This document shows, piece after piece, positions 48,890 to 56,145 of a DNA stretch of 64,000 bases. Position 1 is the stretch's first letter. The number at the start of each line of letters is the position of its first letter. Source of the stretch: Ensifer sp. LC11 (GTDB taxonomy: Bacteria > Pseudomonadota > Alphaproteobacteria > Rhizobiales > Rhizobiaceae); assembly GCF_001695835.1 (NCBI RefSeq), contig NZ_MBSO01000008.1, positions 62,001-126,000 of the forward strand, written 5' to 3'. Below the pieces are notes generated by a model. It searched no databases. It was not told where the DNA came from and saw only the letters and a program-made list of their open reading frames with translations. The position numbers were made by a program, and so were the translations under genes.

Positions 48890-49015
48890 TCAGATCGCTC
48901 GCGTCACCACCTGAGCCGCGACCGATACCAGCAATGCCGCCAGTGCGACGGCCGTTCCAAATCGCGCGATCTTCATTCGGCGCCCGCGAGCGCCATCCCA
49001 ATCATAGCCCATCAT
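48890..49015 (-). CDS. 41-residue membrane protein (minus strand)
   Basis: A small open frame, ATG 49015 (or 49012) to TGA 48890, preceded by GGGGGAA. Product: MMGYDWDGARGRRMKIARFG then a hydrophobic helix TAVALAALLVSVAAQVV. Not the expected orientation for a holin of the plus-strand lysis cassette. It stands with the lipoprotein gene at 49169-49495 as a pair of reversed envelope genes. Confidence 0.45.
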   Translation of the reverse strand: MMGYDWDGARGRRMKIARFGTAVALAALLVSVAAQVVTRAI

Positions 49016-49132
49016 GTTCCCCCAGCCGGCATCATGCCGTGCCTTGGATGGTGGCCTGTTTTCCTAACGAAGAGGTAAATGCACTGGCTCGGGAAACTCT
49101 TCCCGTCGCTCTCGAATGTTCGGGGATGATTC

Positions 49133-49154
49133 CCGCCCGGTGTATGCCGGGCGG
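49133..49154 (-). terminator. GC-rich hairpin after the lipoprotein gene
   Basis: Perfect 8-bp stem CCGCCCGG / CCGGGCGG with a 6-base loop, 15 bases beyond the stop of the minus-strand lipoprotein gene. No T run follows on that strand, so termination is only a possibility. Confidence 0.4.
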
Positions 49155-49168
49155 CAGATCACTTCGAG

Positions 49169-49495
49169 TTAACGGCAGGTAATGTCACCGGTGTAAGCCC
49201 ATCTGGTGCAGGTGACCTGTTGCGGCTGGGGCTGAACGGTTATGCGTGGCTGTGCCGCGGCCATATCCTCGCGCGCGCTTGCACGTTGACGCCGGGCGAT
49301 CTCACCCTCGGTTTCAGTCTTGATGCACCAGCCAAACTCGCCTGACTTCTCTGTAACGCCCTGGGCGTAGCAGCGCTGTTTGATGACTTCGGCAAGCTGC
49401 TTGCGCTGGGTGAAGCTCATTTCCTCGACGGTCTGTGTTTGACAGCCGGCCAGAAACGCCGCGGCCATGACCGCGGACAGTATGCGTATTTTCAT
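49169..49495 (-). CDS. Prophage lipoprotein (minus strand)
   Basis: A 108-residue lipoprotein with signal MKIRILSAVMAAAFLAGC (lipobox LAGC, Cys18). The mature part has two further Cys pairs (QRCYAQG, GWCIKTE; VTCTRWAY, ITCR) and a Gln/Pro hinge. GGGGG lies before ATG 49495. It is transcribed against the lysis genes and so is likely expressed in the lysogen, as lipoprotein superinfection-exclusion genes are; the role is unproven. Confidence 0.72.
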   Translation of the reverse strand: MKIRILSAVMAAAFLAGCQTQTVEEMSFTQRKQLAEVIKQRCYAQGVTEKSGEFGWCIKTETEGEIARRQRASAREDMAAAQPRITVQPQPQQVTCTRWAYTGDITCR

Positions 49496-49582
49496 GAAAG
49501 CCCCCACAACTGACAGGGCAATCAACCAGATCGCCGGCAAGTTGTCGAGCTGGCAAGGTTCACTCTCAACAAGGACATCGCT

Positions 49583-50107
49583 ATGACCTACCGCCTACCG
49601 CTGGAATGGCTCCAGCCGGTGAAGATGTCGCGCATCATCGCGCACTGGAGCGCCGGCGCCTATCGAGCTTCTGAGCTCGACAAGGAGCACTATCACTTCA
49701 TCGTCGAGGGATCCGGCAATGTGGTCCGCGGTGATCACACGATTGCGGACAACGTGAACACGACCGACGACGATTATGCGGGCCATACGCGCCGCTGCAA
49801 CACCGGATCGATCGGCGTTTCACTCGCCTGCATGGCCGGCGCAGTCGAAAGCCCGTTCCACGCCGGCAAGTTCCCGATGACGGAAACACAGTGGCACCGC
49901 GCCATGGACGTCATCGCGCACCTGGCCGAGTTCTACAAGATCCCGGTCACTCCGAAGACGATCGTTTCCCATGCTGAGGTTCAGCCGAACCTGGGCATCC
50001 AGCAAGCCGGGAAGTGGGATTTCACCCGCCTTCCGTTCGCGCCGAACGTCATCGGCGCCAAAGCATGCGGCGACAAGATGCGCGCCGAAGTCAAAGAACG
50101 TCTCTAA
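49583..50107 (+). CDS. Endolysin, N-acetylmuramoyl-L-alanine amidase
   Basis: A 174-residue amidase_2 (PGRP-like) enzyme that cuts the bond between MurNAc and L-Ala to lyse the cell. Zinc ligands are in RIIAHWSAG (His) and IVSHAEVQPNLG (His); YHFIVEGSGNVVRGDHTIAD and NTGSIGVSLACM are conserved strands. No signal peptide, so it needs a holin for export. Confidence 0.93.
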   Translation: MTYRLPLEWLQPVKMSRIIAHWSAGAYRASELDKEHYHFIVEGSGNVVRGDHTIADNVNTTDDDYAGHTRRCNTGSIGVSLACMAGAVESPFHAGKFPMTETQWHRAMDVIAHLAEFYKIPVTPKTIVSHAEVQPNLGIQQAGKWDFTRLPFAPNVIGAKACGDKMRAEVKERL

Positions 50108-50134
50108 CCACCTCCAACATCGAAGGAAAATCAC

Positions 50135-50452
50135 ATGCGCTTTCTGCTTCTGGCAGCGGCGGCCTTTGTGCTGTCCGCTTGCACCTCGACGACCTCAATC
50201 GACACTGCGATTCAGAAGAACCTTCCGCAGGTTTGCTCTGCCGCGGCAACGGCGCACTCAGCGTTCGTGATCGTCGCCAGCACCGGCAACGTCAAACCCA
50301 AGACGGTCGCGAAGGAGGCGGCAGCCTGGGCGGCTCTGGAAATCGTCTGCAAGGATCCGGGCAGTGTCACCGCCGCAACCGCGCTCGTGAAGGCTGCCGA
50401 GGCCTATGCCGCAATCACGCTCGCGATGCGCGAAGCCAAGGCGGTGGAGTAA
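50135..50452 (+). CDS. Lysis-cassette lipoprotein
   Basis: A 105-residue lipoprotein: MRFLLLAAAAFVLSAC signal with lipobox LSAC (Cys16), then an Ala-rich helical mature part (AATAHSAFVIVASTGNVKPK). It lies between endolysin and the holin-like gene. It could be an outer-membrane spanin component, but it is longer than Rz1 and I see no partner Rz; proteins like this are common in rhizobial prophages. Confidence 0.72.
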   Translation: MRFLLLAAAAFVLSACTSTTSIDTAIQKNLPQVCSAAATAHSAFVIVASTGNVKPKTVAKEAAAWAALEIVCKDPGSVTAATALVKAAEAYAAITLAMREAKAVE

Positions 50453-50456
50453 GCTG

Positions 50457-50807
50457 ATGGACGCAAAGCAGGCCCTCGAAGAGAAAATCGCTCTGGCAGT
50501 CATCGGCGCGGTCCGAGACCCGGCCGTCCCGGCTGATGCCGCGGCGGCCCGCCCAATCATCAACGCCGTTTCGGAGAAGATCGCGCCGGCAATCGTTCAT
50601 GCGACGAACAACGAACCGATCTGGCAAAGCCGGGTGACGATCGGCGCGGTGGCCGGCCTGATCGGCGGCACCTATGGCCTTGTCCTTGACTTCCTCGATG
50701 GCACGTTGCCGACGGCTGAAAGCCTGACGGCTCAGGTCGTCGTGATCGCGGGTGCCGCGCTCACCCTTTACGGGCGCTGGGCGGCGAAGAAGCCGCTCGG
50801 CGATTAA
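50457..50807 (+). CDS. Holin-like membrane protein
   Basis: A 116-residue protein with two hydrophobic helices in the second half (VTIGAVAGLIGGTYGLVLDF and TAQVVVIAGAALTLYGRWAA), basic C-terminus, following endolysin and lipoprotein genes. The topology and place fit a holin or antiholin for releasing the endolysin. ATG 50457. A strong terminator follows. Confidence 0.72.
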   Translation: MDAKQALEEKIALAVIGAVRDPAVPADAAAARPIINAVSEKIAPAIVHATNNEPIWQSRVTIGAVAGLIGGTYGLVLDFLDGTLPTAESLTAQVVVIAGAALTLYGRWAAKKPLGD

Positions 50808-50815
50808 GCCTTAAT

Positions 50816-50849
50816 GGCCGCCCCGGTAATTCGGGGCGGCCTTCTTTTT
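50816..50849 (+). terminator. Terminator at end of the lysis genes
   Basis: Ten-bp perfect G+C stem (50816-50825 with 50832-50841), loop GTAATT, T tract TTCTTTTT. Strongest terminator of the prophage, right after the holin-like gene. Confidence 0.9.
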
Positions 50850-50882
50850 CGAGAGGACGAGCGACACGAGGGGAAGCAGTTC

Positions 50883-51257
50883 ATGGCACCAGCAGACATT
50901 GATGCGGCAGTGCATCGCCAGCTTGGCGAACTGGCGGCGGGGATGCGAGCCCTGCAAGATTCCATGCGCCGGATAGAAGAGGGCGCCGATCGCGCGGAAG
51001 ACAAGGCGGCGGAAAGTCGCGCGGCAGTCCATCGCCGAATGGACGAGCTTGTTGGCCGGGTTGGCCACCTCGAGACTTCGACCGCGACGATCGTTGCCGA
51101 TGTGGCGGAGATGAAGCCGGTAACCGATGACGTGCGTCGGTGGAAGTTGATGGGAATCGGCGCGCTCGGCGTCACCGGCATTGCGGCGATGGCGCTCGGC
51201 GTGAGCTTCGCCGAGGCTATCAGGCGGGTCGTGTTTGCTCTGGTCGGGAAAGGCTGA
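50883..51257 (+). CDS. DUF1515 family protein
   Basis: A 124-residue protein of a family restricted to rhizobial phages and genomes. MAPADIDAAVHRQLGELAAG, a coiled-coil middle (RIEEGADRAEDKAAESRAAV then HRRMDELVGRVGHLE), VTDDVRRWKLMGIGALGVTG and a C-terminal membrane helix. ATG 50883 with GAGGGGAAG. It lies just after a strong terminator, so it needs read-through or its own promoter. Topology (cytoplasmic coiled coil with C-terminal anchor) could suit lysis control. Confidence 0.8.
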   Translation: MAPADIDAAVHRQLGELAAGMRALQDSMRRIEEGADRAEDKAAESRAAVHRRMDELVGRVGHLETSTATIVADVAEMKPVTDDVRRWKLMGIGALGVTGIAAMALGVSFAEAIRRVVFALVGKG

Positions 51258-51291
51258 AAAAATGGCCCCGGACGCATGCGCGATCGGGGCC
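51257..51291 (-). terminator. Terminator for the minus-strand gene at 51343-51645
   Basis: GGCCCCG / CGGGGCC stem (51264-51270 with 51285-51291); on the minus strand it is followed by A and six T residues. It also sits at the end of the DUF1515 gene and may act both ways. Confidence 0.72.
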
Positions 51292-51342
51292 TCCCAGGAT
51301 GTGTTGCAACGGGCTCCACCTCAGGGACGGAACAATGGAGCC

Positions 51343-51645
51343 CTAGCCTCGATCCGCAGGGGTGTGGACCATAGGCGAATCCAAACCGTCATCTACCGGA
51401 GAGGTGAGCGCTTCCACATTTTGCCATGGCCGGGTTGCGACCGGCTCGTCTAGATATGTCAGGTATTTGAGAGCGACGTCCTCGCGGACGCCGCTTAGGT
51501 AAAGATCGATAAGTCGTTTTGCGATCGGTTCCGCCGCCTTGCATTGCCGCGTCAAACCACGCTCGCGCAGGACTTCTTTGAAGACGTTCTCGATCTGATT
51601 CATTTCGCGAGGGAGAATTGCCATCGTTCTGGGCAGGGAATGCAT
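51343..51645 (-). CDS. Lysogenic-region protein of unknown function
   Basis: A 100-residue soluble protein with a consensus GGAGG before ATG 51645. MHSLPRTMAILPREMNQIEN, VFKEVLRERGLTRQCKAAEP and RLIDLYLSGVREDVALKYL give a compact helical domain. A plausible promoter (TTGTCG ... TTATTT) lies about 75 bases upstream and a terminator follows, so it is a self-contained unit on the minus strand, as expected for genes on in the prophage state. No family I can name. Confidence 0.6.
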   Translation of the reverse strand: MHSLPRTMAILPREMNQIENVFKEVLRERGLTRQCKAAEPIAKRLIDLYLSGVREDVALKYLTYLDEPVATRPWQNVEALTSPVDDGLDSPMVHTPADRG

Positions 51646-51889
51646 GAGCGACCTCCTTTCCCGGGAGCACCGCGAAGTTCCCGGAGCCCCGGAGTTCGAA
51701 AATCGAGTTTGAAGAGATAAATAATATCGGCTCACCAATGCGACAAGATAACCAAAATGGGTGAGGTCGCTGTCGTTGACGGCACGCCAAGGTGCGTCGG
51801 GCGGCTTCCCTAAAGCCCTCGAAGAAATGGCCCCGTCCGGGGATGATGAGGCCATGAGGCACTTATCGGCTCCATATCCGGAGGGGACA

Positions 51890-52003
51890 ATGAAGGTGTC
51901 ACTCTGGGGGGTCAGGGTTCCACAACACTTGAAACGCCGATACCATGATTGGGTTCCCGCCTCGGTAAAAAATTGGCCCCGAAAGCGACTCAGGGGCCAT
52001 TGA
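51890..52003 (+). CDS. Possible 37-residue basic protein
   Basis: Open frame with a strong GGAGGGG site before ATG 51890. Product MKVSLWGVRVPQHLKRRYHD plus 17 mostly basic residues. Its end overlaps the terminator hairpin of the opposite strand. No family known; translation signal is the only support. Between 51646 and 51890 I see promoter-like sequence and a small hairpin only. Confidence 0.3.
   Translation: MKVSLWGVRVPQHLKRRYHDWVPASVKNWPRKRLRGH
51967..51999 (-). terminator. Terminator downstream of the thermonuclease operon
   Basis: TGGCCCC / GGGGCCA stem (51974-51980 with 51993-51999), 12-base loop, and on the minus strand A then six T residues. It lies 135 bases past the thermonuclease stop. 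Confidence 0.7.
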
Positions 52004-52132
52004 GAGGGGTGTGTAGTGCATCGGGGGCTGGCGATTCCAGCGCCCGATCTATCAACGGCCGCAACCTCAAAGAGGTTCCAAGTCGCTCATTTTTTATAAG
52101 CATTCGCCTGGCCAGCTTGCGCCAAAGCTACC

Positions 52133-52648
52133 TCAACAACTCGGCTCTTGTTTCAGCCGTTTCGCGCGGACCTGGCATGGCAGATCAAATCTACCGCGCC
52201 AGATACCGACGCCACGTGAGCGGGCCGAATACTGCTCGGTGGTATAGGCGCCATTGCTGTACCTCTTCCAATCCAACGCATAGCCGTTCTCCACCAGCCA
52301 ACGGTTGACCTCTTTGCCGTCGGCGCGGAAGCAGACGCTCACGAAACGTTTGTACCGATCGCGTTCGACGACGTCGCAGCGGGTAGGGCGTGAAGCGGCG
52401 AGAAACCTGTCGAGCGCGGACGCGGCCTCCTTGCCACAGCGATAGGTACCGCCGTCCCCGTCCTCGCATCGCTGCGAACTCTCTGGCGCGTCGATACCGT
52501 GCAACCGGATCCGTTCACCTCTGATTTCGATCGTGTCGCCGTCAATGACGGATGCGCGACCCATGATCGAGTTTTCAGCGGCGGCCGTCGAAGCTGACAT
52601 CAGCCCACAGACTATCGCTACGATCCATTTTCTATTCACACCGCTCAC
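52133..52648 (-). CDS. Secreted thermonuclease (staphylococcal nuclease family)
   Basis: A 171-residue SNase-like nuclease with signal peptide (VNRKWIVAIVCGLMSASTAA). Family blocks: ASVIDGDTIEIRGERIRLHG IDAPES (calcium-binding Asp and catalytic Arg), FVSVCFRADGKEVNRWLVEN GYA. It would cleave DNA or RNA in the periplasm or outside the cell. GTG 52648 overlaps the stop of the zinc-protein frame (GTGA), so it is the last gene of a three-gene minus-strand unit that begins near the LexA box at 53321. Confidence 0.85.
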   Translation of the reverse strand: MSGVNRKWIVAIVCGLMSASTAAAENSIMGRASVIDGDTIEIRGERIRLHGIDAPESSQRCEDGDGGTYRCGKEAASALDRFLAASRPTRCDVVERDRYKRFVSVCFRADGKEVNRWLVENGYALDWKRYSNGAYTTEQYSARSRGVGIWRGRFDLPCQVRAKRLKQEPSC

Positions 52649-53138
52649 CGCTTCAGCTTGCCGATCTTGATTTTGTTGCCGCTCTTGTTGCTGCATTTCG
52701 TGCAGCGCATCCGCGGCGCCAGCGCCACGATCGATTGCGTCCTCCCGAACCGGCGCACCAAAGAGTGCCGATCGAGGTGTTTCTCACGGCCACAGCGTTT
52801 GCAGCAGCAGAATAGCTCGTACCACTCCGGGAGGTTTGCGAAGGTAACTTCCTCAGGTCGCCCGGCCGGCGCTGCACTGCCGGCCGGTTCCTTCGGGAGG
52901 GCAGCGGTTCCTCAGGGAAAGGGTGGGTGTACTGAAGTTGGCACCGATCGCGAACCGCGTTCTTTGTCTTCGTGCAGCCGTTTGCTTCCGCAATCTTCGG
53001 CAATAGTCCCGGCATGCATTGGTCGCCGATGCGATCGAGCAGAGCTTTCGCGTCGTACTGCTTCTTGAGCCCGCATTCACACTGAACGCAGACCTTGAAC
53101 ACCAGCTCAGACAGCCACCAGGCGCCGCCCCTAGGCAT
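52645..53138 (-). pseudogene. Zinc-finger protein gene interrupted by a frameshift
   Basis: Two halves in different frames. From ATG 53138 the first frame gives MPRGGAWWLSELVFKVCVQC ECGLKKQYDAKALLDRIG and continues to about QLQYTHPFPEEP. The second, in the -1 frame and open only from 52911, has no start codon but clearly codes: EVTFANLPEWYELFCCCKRC GREKHLDRHSLVRRFG, then MRCTKCSNKSGNKIKIGKLK. Together they make a ~165-residue protein with two Cys clusters. The change lies in the Pro/Ala-rich linker, about 52830-52911. Either an inactivating indel, a sequencing error or an unrecognised programmed shift. Overlaps the neighbouring genes at both ends. Confidence 0.62.
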
Positions 53139-53301
53139 TTGCCTTCTTCCACTCTGGCCGATGCTCGGAGCAGAACCAGTTTGGCGCCGCCCTGCCGACG
53201 GCGAAGCCGAACCCACCCCACTTACTACATCCTGGATGCTCGCACAGATGGACAACAGGCCCGCTCTGTGTCTGCTTTGACGCGCCGGTTTCGTCGCTCA
53301 T
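53131..53301 (-). CDS. Small zinc-binding protein
   Basis: A 56-residue protein, ATG 53301 (GGAG upstream) to TAG 53131. HLCEHPGCSKWGGFGF and WFCSEHRPEWKK form a compact Cys/His zinc site. Its stop overlaps the next start by 8 bases. It is the first gene of the minus-strand unit, 20 bases from the LexA box. I recall similar small proteins in rhizobial phages, without known function. Confidence 0.7.
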   Translation of the reverse strand: MSDETGASKQTQSGPVVHLCEHPGCSKWGGFGFAVGRAAPNWFCSEHRPEWKKANA

Positions 53302-53320
53302 AGAGGTCTCCTGCTGTTTT

Positions 53321-53335
53321 GTTCTTACTATGTTC
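53321..53335. promoter_or_regulatory. LexA (SOS) box between the divergent repair-type genes
   Basis: GTTC-TTACTAT-GTTC, an exact match to the alphaproteobacterial SOS box GTTC-N7-GTTC. It lies in the 89-base gap between the zinc-protein/thermonuclease unit and the DNA ligase gene, where it can control both. See 18794 for the chance expectation. Confidence 0.66.
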
Positions 53336-53390
53336 TCATGAAGACGGGAGTCAATGAGACGTTTTCGCGGAGTTGTGCGTTAAATGCGGA

Positions 53391-54377
53391 ATGGCTAAAG
53401 CAGCGAAAACAAAACCGCCTCCATTGCCGCCGGCAGATCCGATGCCGCGGCGCGTTGAGCCATGCGTCGCAACCCTCGTCGACAAGCCGCCGAAAGGTCC
53501 GGAATGGGCCTTTGAAGTGAAATGGGACGGTTATCGTCTCGCGATCCATGTGGAGCCGGGAGAGGTGAGGGCGATCACACGCGGCGGCTATGACTGGACG
53601 AAGAAGTTCGGGCCGATCGTCGCCGAGGCGCGCGAGCTCGGGCATGCTTCCATGATCGTAGATGGGGAGGCGGTCGTTCTGGACGATCAGGGCCGTTCGG
53701 ACTTCGGCCTGCTGCAGCGCGCACTTGGCAAGAAGCCCAGTTCGCACGACACTAGCGAAATCCTCTTCTATGCCTTCGATCTTCTCTACCTGGACGGCCA
53801 CGATTTGCGCGCATTGCCGCTGTCAGAGCGGCGCCGGCTGCTTGAGCCGATCGTCGCCGGCAGAACCGGAGCGATTCGCTTCTCGCAAGAGGTGCCTGCC
53901 GATGGCGCCGAGTTCTTCCAGGTCGCGTGCGAAATGGGCCTCGAAGGCATCATCGCCAAGCGACGGGACGCGCCATATCGGATCGGGCGCCGTCCGGAAT
54001 GGCTCAAGATTAAATGCGTGCGCCGCGACACCTTCGTGATCGTCGGTTTCGAGCCGTCGACCGTACCTGGTGCGATCGGCCGGTTGCTGCTGGCGGCAAA
54101 GGACGCGAAGGGCCTCACCTATGTTGGTGGCGTCGGAACCGGCTGGACCTATGAGATGTCCGTCGAGCTGCGAAAATTTCTGCAGGAACGGGTAACATTG
54201 ACGCCGGCGGTGAAGTTGTCGCGGAAAGGTGCGGTTTTTACCGAGCCGGTGTTGGTCGCAGACATCGAGTATCGGGCCTGGACGGAAGACAAGAAGCTGC
54301 GGCATCCGTCGTTCAAGGGCGTGAAGAAGCGAACCAGCAAGGCACAGGTCTATGAAATCAAGCGACCGCCAGAATAG
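53391..54377 (+). CDS. ATP-dependent DNA ligase (LigD-ligase-domain type)
   Basis: A 328-residue ligase that seals breaks using ATP. The adenylated lysine is in FEVKWDGYRLAI (KxDG motif I). IVDGEAVVLDDQG (motif III), YAFDLLYLDG (IIIa), EGIIAKRRDAPY (motif IV) and WLKIKCVRR (motif V) follow in order; the C-terminal OB domain ends the protein. It lacks the polymerase and nuclease domains of full LigD, so it is a stand-alone NHEJ-type ligase. ATG 53391. Rhizobial genomes often carry several such genes; here one rides in a prophage beside a LexA box. Confidence 0.92.
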   Translation: MAKAAKTKPPPLPPADPMPRRVEPCVATLVDKPPKGPEWAFEVKWDGYRLAIHVEPGEVRAITRGGYDWTKKFGPIVAEARELGHASMIVDGEAVVLDDQGRSDFGLLQRALGKKPSSHDTSEILFYAFDLLYLDGHDLRALPLSERRRLLEPIVAGRTGAIRFSQEVPADGAEFFQVACEMGLEGIIAKRRDAPYRIGRRPEWLKIKCVRRDTFVIVGFEPSTVPGAIGRLLLAAKDAKGLTYVGGVGTGWTYEMSVELRKFLQERVTLTPAVKLSRKGAVFTEPVLVADIEYRAWTEDKKLRHPSFKGVKKRTSKAQVYEIKRPPE

Positions 54378-54383
54378 ATCCCT

Positions 54384-55964
54384 TCAACCTAGGACGTCTT
54401 GTTTCAGTGTCTGATATGTGTGCGTGCCGGGTTTGATGAGCGGCGCCAGCGCGTTTCTCGCAAACGACATTTGGTCGTTGCCTTGTCCGCGCAAACCGAG
54501 CCGCCTTATTAGTATCTTATAGATGTCATTCGCTGCCGCCTTGATATCATCGGTGGGGCGTCCCCGTATTTCGGCGGCGTGTTTTGCGCCATCACATTCC
54601 TGCTGAATGGCGTCATATTCGTCGCCTTTACCGTGGGTTTCGCAAAGGATTTTGATGATCTCCGGATCATAGAGGAATGCCTCGATGTGACGGCGGCTCA
54701 AAACACGGATGCCCTCCTTGGAGAAGTCAGATACGTCCGCGTCAGAATGATCGTCTCGATCGATGACCCTACGGACGGAGACGCCGGCAGCGATCTTCGG
54801 GATCATTGCCGCAAATCTCATTCGGTCGCCCACCACTTCTTTGGAGCTGCCGGCCGAAATGAAAATTACGTCGGGGTACTCGTTTCCGAAGATTGTCGCA
54901 TAGCAGCGAGCGTCATGCTCCGAGTTGGCTCCAGGTGTGGGGACGACGGGGTTTCCTTCGCAGATGACAACTTCACGGGGAGCTACAAGGTCGGCAAGAT
55001 CATCCAGCGCAACACGCAGGACGTTTTCCCAGAACTGCCGCGTTGGTGCGACTGGCTGCATCACAACTGGAGTGTCAAAGTCGTGCCCATTAAAATCCAG
55101 AAACACAACATCATTGGGATTCTGGGTGTAGAGGTCTCGCGCTTTGCGCATCATTCCAATCGAATGAGTCGCAATCCAAAGCTGTGAGTTGTCCGGAATC
55201 AAATCGACAAGCTCGCCCAAAAGAGGGCCTTGAAGCTTTGTACTGATGTGTGCTTCCGGTTCGTCGATGGCGAAAACCGTGTCGGTAAATGCTCGGCGCT
55301 TCACAATCAGATCAAGGATGAGGTCGAAAGCCGCTTTCTCGCCGCCAGATAGGTTCTCGTAAAGGAAGCCTCGTTGTGATCCCTTGGTGAACGTGAAGGT
55401 GCCTGCTGCAAGAGGGTTCCCCAAGGTGTTTAGAGTGAGATCAGGAAAGAGCCGTTGGACAGCGCTGCCGAGTTCGCCCACGACCTTGTTTCTAAAATCG
55501 CCCACAGTGGTCGAGGGATCTTCTTTCGAAAAAACGTCCTCGAACGCGTCGGAAGCTAAGCGGGCATAGTTGCTCGACACCGCTGCGTCACCTTGAATCA
55601 TGCGACTAAATCGCTGCTCTTTCGTGACGTCGCCTTGTCGGAACAGTTGGCTGAGGGTGAAATCTGGCTCATTGCGATAGGCCGTGCGGAGATAAAACGA
55701 AATCGGGCTCATCGGCCTATCTTCGTGGAACTCGGCCTTGACCGCGTTCATATGTGTGTTCTTGCTGTCCTGGCGGAGGTGGTAGCTCGGGTGCCACTCT
55801 ATACCCACCTGGTGTTGGCGCAGCAGGGAGAATGCATCGAACACCGAGGACTTTCCAACGCCGTTAGCTCCGGCAAGGACAACAAGTTTCGCGGGTGGGA
55901 GGTTCTTGATTGTGAGATCTTCGAAGCGTCGAAACTCATGCATTCGCAGCGACTTGATCTTCAT
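54384..55964 (-). CDS. ABC-ATPase/TOPRIM fusion protein, OLD- or PARIS-like
   Basis: A 526-residue protein. ATPase half: LRMHEFRRFEDLTIKNLPPA, Walker A GANGVGKS (32-39), ABC signature NLSGGEKAAF (204-213), Walker B VFAIDEPEAH (230-239), H-loop ATHS (265-268). Second half: a TOPRIM-like domain with E336 in VVICEGNPV, the FISAGSSKEV strand (368-377), the D-x-D of VIDRDDHSDAD (D402, D404), and RRHIEAFLYDPE (424-435), a segment typical of DUF4435/OLD TOPRIM. P2 Old and PARIS AriA/AriB are phage-defence proteins of this make-up. It is the last gene before attR, convergent to the ligase (6-bp gap). Start ATG 55964 with a G-run upstream. Confidence 0.83.
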   Translation of the reverse strand: MKIKSLRMHEFRRFEDLTIKNLPPAKLVVLAGANGVGKSSVFDAFSLLRQHQVGIEWHPSYHLRQDSKNTHMNAVKAEFHEDRPMSPISFYLRTAYRNEPDFTLSQLFRQGDVTKEQRFSRMIQGDAAVSSNYARLASDAFEDVFSKEDPSTTVGDFRNKVVGELGSAVQRLFPDLTLNTLGNPLAAGTFTFTKGSQRGFLYENLSGGEKAAFDLILDLIVKRRAFTDTVFAIDEPEAHISTKLQGPLLGELVDLIPDNSQLWIATHSIGMMRKARDLYTQNPNDVVFLDFNGHDFDTPVVMQPVAPTRQFWENVLRVALDDLADLVAPREVVICEGNPVVPTPGANSEHDARCYATIFGNEYPDVIFISAGSSKEVVGDRMRFAAMIPKIAAGVSVRRVIDRDDHSDADVSDFSKEGIRVLSRRHIEAFLYDPEIIKILCETHGKGDEYDAIQQECDGAKHAAEIRGRPTDDIKAAANDIYKILIRRLGLRGQGNDQMSFARNALAPLIKPGTHTYQTLKQDVLG

Positions 55965-55982
55965 GCATTCCCCCCCCAAATG

Positions 55983-56005
55983 AAAAAATACCCTTGTATT
56001 AGGGT
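55983..56005 (-). terminator. Hairpin with T run in the leader of the ATPase/TOPRIM gene
   Basis: On the minus strand ACCCT-AATACA-AGGGT followed by ATTTTTT, ending 19 bases before the start codon of the gene at 55964. Short stem; it could limit expression like an attenuator. Confidence 0.45.
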
Positions 56006-56051
56006 GTAATTTGGGGTTGCGCCAGCGTGCATAGCATGAGCGCTCCGTGCG

Positions 56052-56107
56052 GCTGGACACTGTTGAGGAAAAACATAACGAAATGGCTGAGCACATCAGT
56101 GTCCAGC
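56052..56107. promoter_or_regulatory. Inverted pair of putative integrase arm sites at attR
   Basis: GCTGGACACTG (56052-56062) and its exact inverse CAGTGTCCAGC (56097-56107), 34 bases between, 38 bases from the attR core. The decamer also occurs at 13481-13490 near attL. Confidence 0.62.
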
Positions 56108-56145
56108 CTTTCCGTAAGTTATTGATTTTGCCCAATTCAGGTGGC

